From IMG/VR virus record IMGVR_UViG_3300036045_000002, positions 1-64,000 of that record: a stretch of DNA of 64,000 nt; one strand, 5' to 3'. The DNA comes from a virus. The notes below the pieces were generated by a model. The model was not told the origin of the DNA. It did no database searches and saw only the letters and a list, made by a program, of their open reading frames with translations. Below are positions 57,835 to 64,000 of the stretch, one piece after another; within the stretch, counting starts at the first letter, position 1, and the number at the start of each line of letters is the position of its first letter. The position numbers were made by a program, and so were the translations under genes.

Positions 57835-58752
57835 ATGCAGGTCAAGAAGTCCGACGCCCTCCAGGTGTTCCAGGCCCTCAAGTTCCAGAACTGCGCGGCC
57901 TGGAACGCCGAGAAGATGACCGAGAAGCTGAACGCCCTCGGCGAGGTCGTGGACGACGCGATGGTCAAGAAGCTCAAGGACCCGGTCGTGGTGAAGACCC
58001 TCAAGAACGTCCTCAAGGCCCTGGCCAAGGACGAGGAGGTCACCATCACGGATGACGCAAAGGCCAAGCCGGCCCCCGCCGCCAAGGCCACGCCGCCGAA
58101 GAAGGGCAGGACGCCGGAGCCGGAGGACGCGGACGAGGAGGAAGAAACGGACGACGAAGAGGACGAGGAAGAGCCCGAAGAAGAAGACGACCAGGACGAC
58201 GAACCCGAGGACGAATCAGACGACGAAGACGAGGACGAGGAGGAAGAGCCCTCCGAGGACGAGGAGGGCGACGACGACTCGGACGAGGAGGACTCGGACG
58301 AGGAGGACGACACCGACGAGTCGGACGACGACGAGGACAAGGAGTCGGACGACGAAGCCGAAGACGAGGAGGACGAGGAGATGGAAGCGCCGGCGAAGAA
58401 GAAGAAGACCGCGGCGGCCCCCGCCAAGAAGCAGGCCGCCAAGGCCCCCGAGAAGGGCAAGGTGGCGGCCGCGAAGAAGGGCATCCCGAAGGCCGGGCCC
58501 GGCGGGTCGCTGGAGAAGGACAAGTGGGGCTTCCGGACGCCGAGCCGGACGGCCCGCATCAACGCCGCCCTGTCGGACAAGCCGCAGTCGGTCAAGGAGT
58601 TGGAGCAGAAGGCCAAGGCCACCAGCATCCACTCGCACCTGGGCAAGCTGAAGCTGATGGGCCTCGTGGTCAAGGACGCCGAGGGTCGGTTCATGCTGTC
58701 CAAGAAGGGGGGCGGCAAGGGGCCGGCCCCGAAGGCCGCCGCGAAGAAGTGA
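57835..58752 (+). CDS. Protein with long acidic linker and C-terminal winged helix
   Basis: 305 residues: an N-terminal helical domain (about 1-75), a Glu/Asp-rich low-complexity linker of roughly 100 residues, a Lys/Ala/Pro segment, then the winged-helix domain EKDKWGFRTPSRTARINAAL with KATSIHSHLGKLKLMGLV, paralogous to the preceding gene. ATG 57835 after AGGAGACCGTC; the leader holds hairpin GGCCCGA/TCGGGCC (57783-57799). Acidic tails often mimic or shield DNA, so nucleoid or transcription control is possible. Confidence 0.7.
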   Translation: MQVKKSDALQVFQALKFQNCAAWNAEKMTEKLNALGEVVDDAMVKKLKDPVVVKTLKNVLKALAKDEEVTITDDAKAKPAPAAKATPPKKGRTPEPEDADEEEETDDEEDEEEPEEEDDQDDEPEDESDDEDEDEEEEPSEDEEGDDDSDEEDSDEEDDTDESDDDEDKESDDEAEDEEDEEMEAPAKKKKTAAAPAKKQAAKAPEKGKVAAAKKGIPKAGPGGSLEKDKWGFRTPSRTARINAALSDKPQSVKELEQKAKATSIHSHLGKLKLMGLVVKDAEGRFMLSKKGGGKGPAPKAAAKK

Positions 58753-58807
58753 CCGAGGCCGACCAGGAGGGGGCTTGACGGTCCCCTCCTTTCCCAAGGA
58801 GTCTTCC

Positions 58808-59263
58808 ATGCACGCGATCACGGTCACAATCCCGTTCTGCGCCGGCCATCGGGTCCTCGGGCACCAAGGCAAGTGCCAGTACCTGCACGGCCACAACTAC
58901 CGGGCGGTCGTAACCTTCGAGTCGGACGGACTCGACCATATGGGGTTCGTGGCCGACTTCGGCGTGGTCAAGGACCGACTCAAGACGTGGATCGACTCGG
59001 CCTGGGACCACAACTTCATCGCCCACCCCCACGACCCGCTCGTCCAATTGTGGGGGCAAGTAGATGTGGTCGGGGGCCTCTTTGGCAACCCGGGCCACGC
59101 CAGGAAGCCTTACGTCATGAGGTGCCACGGAAACCCGACCGCCGAGAACATGGCGAAGGAATTGGCGACCTTTGCGGCCGAGGTCGCCAAGGAGAACGAG
59201 TGCGACCTGGCTGAGGTCGTGATTTACGAAACCGACACGTCGATGGGTCGGTATGTGCCGTAG
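58808..59263 (+). CDS. queD: 6-carboxytetrahydropterin synthase (QueD)
   Basis: 151 residues, T-fold. Zinc ligands in CAGHRV and YLHGHNY, with Cys in GKCQYLHG; WDHNFIAHP follows, and Glu in VVIYETDTS. Converts dihydroneopterin triphosphate to 6-carboxytetrahydropterin, second step of preQ0/7-deazaguanine synthesis. ATG 58808 after AAGGAGTCTTCC. Confidence 0.85.
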   Translation: MHAITVTIPFCAGHRVLGHQGKCQYLHGHNYRAVVTFESDGLDHMGFVADFGVVKDRLKTWIDSAWDHNFIAHPHDPLVQLWGQVDVVGGLFGNPGHARKPYVMRCHGNPTAENMAKELATFAAEVAKENECDLAEVVIYETDTSMGRYVP

Positions 59264-59312
59264 CCGATTGGCCCGCCCGCAAACCTCAACCGAGACCTAA
59301 CGGAGACCTCCG

Positions 59313-59561
59313 GTGCCGCACGTCGCTAACCCCCCGGCCTACCTGGCCCGCTCGTCCGTCAGCAAGTACGTCCACGAAGGCCGGGTCGCCAGGTTCGTCG
59401 GCGACGGCGCTCCTCTCCCGCCCAGGCCGGCGACCTGCTTCTCACTGGAGCAGGCCCTGACCAACATGAACTGGTCGCTCTCGTCCATCGACGAAGGCGT
59501 CCGGCGAGGCGTCCTGGAGTTCTTCCGCAAGGCCGGCAAGGCCTTCATCCGCATCCTGTGA
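59313..59561 (+). CDS. Hypothetical protein, 82 aa
   Basis: GTG 59313 with CGGAGACC site, between queD and queE. Helical C-terminal half (SIDEGVRRGVLEFFRKAGKA). No family recognised; may belong to the deazaguanine cluster. Confidence 0.55.
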   Translation: MPHVANPPAYLARSSVSKYVHEGRVARFVGDGAPLPPRPATCFSLEQALTNMNWSLSSIDEGVRRGVLEFFRKAGKAFIRIL

Positions 59562-59569
59562 GGCCGACA

Positions 59570-60310
59570 GTGAGTGACTCACCGATTAAATCGAAACTGG
59601 TCGAGCCGGGCCGTCAGAACCTCCAGACGGTCGAGAAGCAAGACCTCGACCCGGGCCGCCCATACGAGGTCTTCAAAGTCTGGAAGACGATCCAGGGCGA
59701 AGGCCCGTTCGCCGGCCGGCCGGCCGTGTTCGTCAGGCTGGCCGGGTGTAACCTCCAGTGCCCGGCGTGTGACACGGACTACACGTCCCGCCGGGACTTG
59801 ATGTCCACCCACACGCTGTTCGCGGAGGTCGTCAAACTGGCCACCCGCGGCCTGGTCGTCTTCACCGGGGGCGAGCCTTTCCGCCAGCGACTCGGGCCGA
59901 TCGTCCGGGAGTTGATTCACACGGGGGACTACTCCGTGCAGATCGAGACCAACGGCACCCTGTGGGACGAGGACATGCCGTGGTTCGGCGACCTGACCGT
60001 CGTGTGCTCGCCGAAGACGCCGAAGATCCACCCGCTCACGGAGGAGCGGGTCAACTACTACAAGTACGTGGTCGAAGACGGTCACATCGACCCGGTGGAC
60101 GGCCTGCCGACCCGCGTCCTGGGGGCCCCGTGCGCGGCCCACAAGCCGAGGCCGCACTTCCCCCGGCACAAGGTGTACATCCAGCCGATGGACAACGGGC
60201 CGTGGCTGGGAGGCATGACCGGGAACAACGTCCACGCCGCGGCCGAGGTGTGCATGCGGCACGGGTACACGCTGAGCCTCCAAATCCACAAGATACTCGG
60301 ACTCGAATAG
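59570..60310 (+). CDS. queE: 7-carboxy-7-deazaguanine synthase (QueE)
   Basis: 246 residues. Radical SAM enzyme: CNLQCPACDTDYT (CxxxCxxC iron-sulfur site), WKTIQGEGPFAGRPAVFVRL before it, and VVFTGGEPF and IETNGT after it. Converts 6-carboxytetrahydropterin to 7-carboxy-7-deazaguanine. GTG 59570 or 59558 could start it. Confidence 0.9.
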   Translation: MSDSPIKSKLVEPGRQNLQTVEKQDLDPGRPYEVFKVWKTIQGEGPFAGRPAVFVRLAGCNLQCPACDTDYTSRRDLMSTHTLFAEVVKLATRGLVVFTGGEPFRQRLGPIVRELIHTGDYSVQIETNGTLWDEDMPWFGDLTVVCSPKTPKIHPLTEERVNYYKYVVEDGHIDPVDGLPTRVLGAPCAAHKPRPHFPRHKVYIQPMDNGPWLGGMTGNNVHAAAEVCMRHGYTLSLQIHKILGLE

Positions 60311-60344
60311 CCTGCGCCCGCGACAGGCGAGACTGAAAACGCTG

Positions 60345-60385
60345 GCGACCCGGGCCTCCGGCGGTCGAGGCCCGGGTCGCTTTTT
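60345..60385 (+). terminator. Intrinsic terminator
   Basis: Perfect 13-bp stem GCGACCCGGGCCT/AGGCCCGGGTCGC with a 10-nt loop, followed by TTTTT; after queE and before folE. Confidence 0.9.
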
Positions 60386-60413
60386 CCTAGACCGACAGCC
60401 GGAGTTTTCCGCC

Positions 60414-60992
60414 ATGCTGGTGACACGCCCGCCTCGACCGACCCACCACGAGGCCGTCCAGGCCGTCAAGACGCTCCTCCGGTACGTCGGCGAGGACCCC
60501 GACCGGGAAGGACTGCTGGACACACCGGAGCGGGTGCTCCGGGCGTACTCCGAACTCCTGGCCGGGTACGACCGGCAGGCCGGGTTCCAACTCAAGACGT
60601 TCGCCGACGGCGTGTGCGACGAAATGGTCGTGGTCAAAGGGATCGAGTTCACCAGCTTCTGCGAACACCATTGGCTGCCGTTCTCCGGCGTCGCCCACGT
60701 CGGGTACCTGCCGGACACACGGATCGTGGGCCTGTCGAAGATCCCGCGACTCGTGGACGTGTTCGCCAAGCGGCTCCAGGTGCAGGAGAGGATGACCCAG
60801 CAGGTTGTGGACGCCTTGCAGGAGTACCTGGCCCCCAAGGGGTGCGGGTGCGTGGTCGTCGCGTCCCACTCGTGCATGTCGTGCCGGGGCGTCAGGAAGC
60901 AGAACGCCACCATGACCACGTCCGCCTTGCGGGGGGCGTTTAAAGCGGACGCTTCGACCCGGGCCGAATTCCTGTCCATCGTGAGAGGGTGA
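60414..60992 (+). CDS. folE: GTP cyclohydrolase I (FolE)
   Basis: 192 residues. Zinc and active-site residues in FTSFCEHHWLPFSG and ASHSCMSCRGV, plus VGLSKIPRLVDVFAKRLQVQE and NATMTTSALRG. Catalyses GTP to dihydroneopterin triphosphate, the entry step to 7-deazaguanines and folate. ATG 60414. Confidence 0.92.
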   Translation: MLVTRPPRPTHHEAVQAVKTLLRYVGEDPDREGLLDTPERVLRAYSELLAGYDRQAGFQLKTFADGVCDEMVVVKGIEFTSFCEHHWLPFSGVAHVGYLPDTRIVGLSKIPRLVDVFAKRLQVQERMTQQVVDALQEYLAPKGCGCVVVASHSCMSCRGVRKQNATMTTSALRGAFKADASTRAEFLSIVRG

Positions 60993-60995
60993 GTC

Positions 60996-61337
60996 GTGCC
61001 TAACCGAAAGGCCGTCAAGAACCGGTACGCCGGAAGAAAATCAACGGCCGGCCCGACCAGGCCGAACACCTGGAGGTACGGTCGGGTGGAGCCTACGGCC
61101 AAGGCCGGCCTGTACCTGCTGAAACTCCGGAGCAGGGTAGACGTTTGCCAGGTCGTCTACCTGCCTCGGGAGGACAACCCGGACGCGACGTACCTGGCCG
61201 TGGTCTGCCGGGGCCTGACGCGGGAGTTCAAACACTGGTCGGACCTGCACGACCTGGTGCGGGACGAGGTCGTGATGTACTACGGCCCCGTCCAACCGTA
61301 CAACGACAACACCAACCCGAACCTCCCAGGAGGGTGA
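60996..61337 (+). CDS. Hypothetical protein, 113 aa
   Basis: GTG 60996. Basic N-terminus (NRKAVKNRYAGRKS), then alpha/beta sequence with LYLLKLRSRVDVCQVVYLP and TYLAVVCRGLTREF. Between folE and a T-fold-like gene. Unknown. Confidence 0.6.
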   Translation: MPNRKAVKNRYAGRKSTAGPTRPNTWRYGRVEPTAKAGLYLLKLRSRVDVCQVVYLPREDNPDATYLAVVCRGLTREFKHWSDLHDLVRDEVVMYYGPVQPYNDNTNPNLPGG

Positions 61338-61338
61338 C

Positions 61339-61728
61339 GTGCTCAGCTTCAACACCGCGGTGTGGGTCAAGGCGCGGTTCACCGCGTTGCACCGGTGGAA
61401 GGACGCCCCCGACGAGGCCGCCTTCCTGCGGGACTACCACCGGCACGAGTTCCACGTGGAACTCGGCGTCAAAGTCAACCACGACGACCGGGACGTGGAA
61501 TTCTTGAAACTCAAGAACGACCTGCAGTGCCTGCTCCTGGCCGTCTACCACAACGAGACCTTCGACCACTCCTGCGAGCAGGTCGCCTCGCAGATCCTGA
61601 CCAGGTACCACGACGCCGGGTGGGACGTGGCCTACTGCAAGGTGAGCGAGGACGGCGAGAACGGGGCGACCGTCTACGCCGTCAAGCCCCTCCAAGTCGT
61701 CGTCCCCTTCCGGCCGGAGGAGAACTGA
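61339..61728 (+). CDS. QueD-like T-fold protein (second copy)
   Basis: 129 residues. FTALHRWKDAPDEAAFLRDY, HRHEFHVELGVKVNHDDRDV, SCEQVASQILTRY and VSEDGENGATVY follow the layout of pterin-synthase-like phage proteins near queuosine genes. The canonical second zinc HGH is replaced by HRHEFH. May act on deazaguanine precursors. The stop overlaps the next start (TGATG). Confidence 0.6.
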   Translation: MLSFNTAVWVKARFTALHRWKDAPDEAAFLRDYHRHEFHVELGVKVNHDDRDVEFLKLKNDLQCLLLAVYHNETFDHSCEQVASQILTRYHDAGWDVAYCKVSEDGENGATVYAVKPLQVVVPFRPEEN

Positions 61729-62996
61729 TGCTCTACTACCTGCCACTCGAACCGTACAAGGAACGGTACACGATGCAACTCTCGGCGGCCGAGACCGGCT
61801 GGTTCGAGAGGAACTGGTTGGCGGCCAACGTCAACTACAAACGGATCCAGCCTCCGTTCTCGACGCCTACGACCCCGCCAAGGTCGATCAAGACCGGGCG
61901 GGTGCTGGACGCGGTGGGGAGGTCGCGGTGGGCGATGGGGCAGATCGACCAACTCCTGTCGCTGGCCGACCGGGACTACATCTCCAGCACCGACGTGATC
62001 TACCTGGACGACTTCTGGCACCCCGGCGTCCAGGCCCTCCCGTACCTGTTCCAGCAGAAGGGCATCAAGCCCCGGATGTACGCCTTCTGCTGGGCGCAGT
62101 CCGTTGACCAGTACGACTTCACCTACGCGATGCGGGACTGGATTCGGCACTTCGAGCGCGGCACGGCCGCGCTCCTGGACGGGGTGTTCGTCGCGTCCAC
62201 GGAACTCAAGACCCTGCTCGCCCGGGAGTGGGTTGCGCACGAAGGCAAGGTCGAGGTCGTCGGCCTGCCGTTCGACTCGGGTGAGGTCAAATCGAGAATG
62301 CCTGAGGACTACCAGGTGTACACGGACCGGGACCGGCTGTCCAAGCTGATCGACGTGTCCGGTTACCCGACCGAAATGCCCCGAAAGAACCAGGTCGTGT
62401 TCTCGTCCAGGTGGGACCGGGAGAAGGACCCGCAGTTCTTCTGCCGGGTGGCGGAAATCGTCCTCCGGGAGACCCAGGACGTCAAGTTCGTCGTCTGCTC
62501 CTCGGCCGACGTGATCCGGTCTAACTACCCCGGCCTGGTGAACAGCCTGGACGACATGGCGATCCGGCACCCGCACAACTTCCAGGTCGCGACCGGGCTG
62601 ACGAAGGAGGCCTACTACCGGATTCTGACCGAGTCCAAGGTCCAGTTCAACTGCGCCGACCAGGACTGGGTGTCGTTCACCCTCCTGGAGGCCGTCACGG
62701 CCGGCTGCTACCCGCTGTACCCGTACTTCCGGAGTTTTCCCGAGACGTTCGACCGGGACATGCGGTTCATGTACCCGAAGGACAACGAGCAGGAGGCCGC
62801 GAAGAAGCTCCTGGCCGTCCTCCGGACGCCGGACGACCTCTGGGCCGCCGACCAGATCGCCGAAAGGCAGCAGATCGTCCGGCGGCACGACATGACCTGG
62901 ATGCGAATTCTTGACAGGATGCAAGTCCACTTCGACTGTGACCCGGAGACCCGCAAGAAGGTGCGAAAGGAAGCGTACGCGCCGGGCGCTGTCTAG
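61728..62996 (+). CDS. Glycosyltransferase, GT-B/GT4-like
   Basis: 422 residues. N-terminal acceptor domain with STDVIYLDDFWHPGVQALPY. C-terminal sugar-nucleotide domain with NQVVFSSRWDREKDPQFF, VKFVVCSSADV, KVQFNCADQDWVSFTLLEAV and AGCYPLYPYF, the usual GT4 order ending in the ExxxxG-type loop. Could modify DNA bases or virion proteins; acceptor unknown. Confidence 0.7.
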   Translation: MLYYLPLEPYKERYTMQLSAAETGWFERNWLAANVNYKRIQPPFSTPTTPPRSIKTGRVLDAVGRSRWAMGQIDQLLSLADRDYISSTDVIYLDDFWHPGVQALPYLFQQKGIKPRMYAFCWAQSVDQYDFTYAMRDWIRHFERGTAALLDGVFVASTELKTLLAREWVAHEGKVEVVGLPFDSGEVKSRMPEDYQVYTDRDRLSKLIDVSGYPTEMPRKNQVVFSSRWDREKDPQFFCRVAEIVLRETQDVKFVVCSSADVIRSNYPGLVNSLDDMAIRHPHNFQVATGLTKEAYYRILTESKVQFNCADQDWVSFTLLEAVTAGCYPLYPYFRSFPETFDRDMRFMYPKDNEQEAAKKLLAVLRTPDDLWAADQIAERQQIVRRHDMTWMRILDRMQVHFDCDPETRKKVRKEAYAPGAV

Positions 62997-63014
62997 CGAA
63001 AACTCGCAGACCCC

Positions 63015-63114
63015 GCGCCATTCGCTCTAGAATCGCGTCTGGCGCGTTTTCAACTCGAAAGTGACTCTCTTCTCAGTTTCGTCGGGACCTCGCGCCAGAC
63101 GCGATTCTAGAGCG
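63015..63114 (+). repeat. 100-nt composite regulatory module, copy D
   Basis: A 32-nt element (63015-63046) and the exact 16-mer ACGCGATTCTAGAGCG (63099-63114), with the same 52-nt gap. Here both ends form a perfect 24-bp inverted repeat: 63023-63046 pairs with 63091-63114 across a 44-nt loop. Followed by AAAGGGACTGCC-GTG. Confidence 0.85.
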
Positions 63115-63126
63115 AAAGGGACTGCC

Positions 63127-63864
63127 GTGACCGACAAGTACGACAACCGCAACCACCCTTTGTTTGAAGGACAGAACAACCAGAACTCGCTCAACCTGGG
63201 ACTCACGACGTTCTGCACCATGCGGTGCCCGAACTGCTCCATTTCCGTCCCGAAGCACAAGGCCGAGAAGACGGCTAAGGACGCGAGCGTGTCGGACATC
63301 ATCCGGGACTCCCGCTGGATGCGGGGCCTGCGTCGCGTCCATCTGACCGGAGGAGAGCCTCTTCTCCACCCCGACTTCAGGTACGTCGCCGAGCACGCCC
63401 GCGACTGGTTCCACTGCTCTTACCTGACCGTCGAGACGAACGGCCACCTGTACCACAAGTACAAGGACGTGTTCCGGACGTTTGACCTGGTGTTCGTGAC
63501 CCATTACGAACAAGACACGATCTACCCGGGCAACCCGGGCAACGGTCACATCGTGGACCTAGTCCAACAAGACCTAGGAGACCGGATGATCCGGGAGCCT
63601 CCGGTCAGGCACGAACACGGCCACGGAATCCGGGAACAACTCGTCCAGCTGAACGCGTCCAAAGGACAACTCCCGGAGGACGTGGCCTGCTCCAAGTACC
63701 GGAACCCGGGCCTCCCGGCCGGCTGGTACGACGGCAAGGTCTACGCCTGCTGCGTGTCGTTCGGCATCAGCTCGGAGCTGGGAATTCCGGTGACCGAGGA
63801 CTGGCGACAGCGAATTCAGAATCTGGCGAAAGGCTGCATCAAGTGCTGCTACCACGGGACGTGA
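63127..63864 (+). CDS. Radical SAM protein with C-terminal Cys cluster
   Basis: 245 residues. CTMRCPNCS is the CxxxCxxC site; RRVHLTGGEPLLHPDF and TVETNGH follow as in radical SAM enzymes. A C-terminal set (VACSKY, YACCVSF, CIKCCYH) suggests an auxiliary SPASM-like cluster. Substrate unknown; next to the glycosyltransferase. GTG 63127 after module copy D. Confidence 0.75.
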   Translation: MTDKYDNRNHPLFEGQNNQNSLNLGLTTFCTMRCPNCSISVPKHKAEKTAKDASVSDIIRDSRWMRGLRRVHLTGGEPLLHPDFRYVAEHARDWFHCSYLTVETNGHLYHKYKDVFRTFDLVFVTHYEQDTIYPGNPGNGHIVDLVQQDLGDRMIREPPVRHEHGHGIREQLVQLNASKGQLPEDVACSKYRNPGLPAGWYDGKVYACCVSFGISSELGIPVTEDWRQRIQNLAKGCIKCCYHGT

Positions 63865-63865
63865 C

Positions 63866-64000
63866 ATGGGTACCTCTGGACAAGGGCTGAAACGGCTGAA
63901 GCGGAACAAGTCGGTCGTGTCCCTCCAAGGCATGGACAGGCAGTGCCGGAGCCTCTGGCTGGACTCCGGAGCCCACAGCCTCTATCACCAACACTGCTTC
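63866..64000 (+). CDS. Partial gene with LDSGAHSLY motif, cut by window end
   Basis: 45 residues from ATG 63866; open to the window end. Basic start (LKRLKRNKSVVSLQG), then SLWLDSGAHSLYHQH. DSGA near the first strand occurs in TIM-barrel guanine-transglycosylase-like phage proteins, so a deazaguanine transglycosylase is possible, but too little is visible. Confidence 0.45.
   Translation, partial: MGTSGQGLKRLKRNKSVVSLQGMDRQCRSLWLDSGAHSLYHQHCF

Overview
The window is part of the genome of a double-stranded DNA tailed phage. Its tail looks like that of a siphovirus: it has a tape measure protein, a tail tube candidate and a frameshifted tail chaperone, and no sheath or contractile baseplate genes. 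The DNA is GC-rich with strong GC3 codon bias, so many long antisense ORFs are shadows. The host is probably a planctomycete of the Gemmata type. The best sign is a protein at 47272-47976 that opens with a PRLEALDGRQVP motif, typical of the N-termini of planctomycete surface proteins. No integrase or classical repressor is visible.

Layout. (1) 1-5.0 kb, plus strand: recombination genes, namely a truncated 5'-3' exonuclease, a RuvC-like resolvase interrupted by an intein, and an SbcC/SbcD (Rad50/Mre11) system whose SbcC is split into separate genes. (2) 5.6-33.8 kb, minus strand: one long structural operon read right to left, containing fibre-associated genes, portal, an inserted cassette of exported proteins and a papain-like protease, prohead protease, capsid proteins, connectors, tail tube, frameshifted tail chaperones, tape measure and distal tail/fibre genes. 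A TTGACC-18-TAGATT promoter overlapping a 13-bp-arm palindrome at 33.86-33.89 kb probably drives it. (3) 33.8-36.2 kb: two non-coding control regions around two small plus-strand genes, with terminators and repeated CGACCNAAGGT boxes. (4) 36.2-38.7 kb, minus strand: terminase large and small subunits. (5) 38.9-64 kb, plus strand: early and metabolic genes. These include many small zinc-ribbon proteins, a MoxR-type AAA+ ATPase, an unusual NusG-like factor, a sigma-like factor, dCTP deaminase, SNF2-type helicase, primase, replication initiator, DnaB-like helicase, and a 7-deazaguanine cluster (queD, queE, folE) followed by a glycosyltransferase and a radical SAM gene.

How it fits together. The right arm supplies nucleotide metabolism, DNA replication and probable base modification. 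The left arm supplies recombination and repair. The minus strand makes and fills the particle. Transcription looks controlled by phage-specific signals: sigma70-like promoters whose transcripts would begin with a GC hairpin with an ACGGC/ACGTC loop, and a separate 100-nt composite intergenic module present in three well-conserved copies and one diverged copy. A NusG-like and a sigma-like protein are encoded nearby.

Most notable observations: an HNH homing endonuclease nested out of frame inside an intein; the 100-nt intergenic module with fixed internal spacing; the NusG-like protein with two zinc ribbons and a split NGN domain; and a candidate replication origin inside the initiator gene. 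All functions are read from sequence motifs; no database search was possible.
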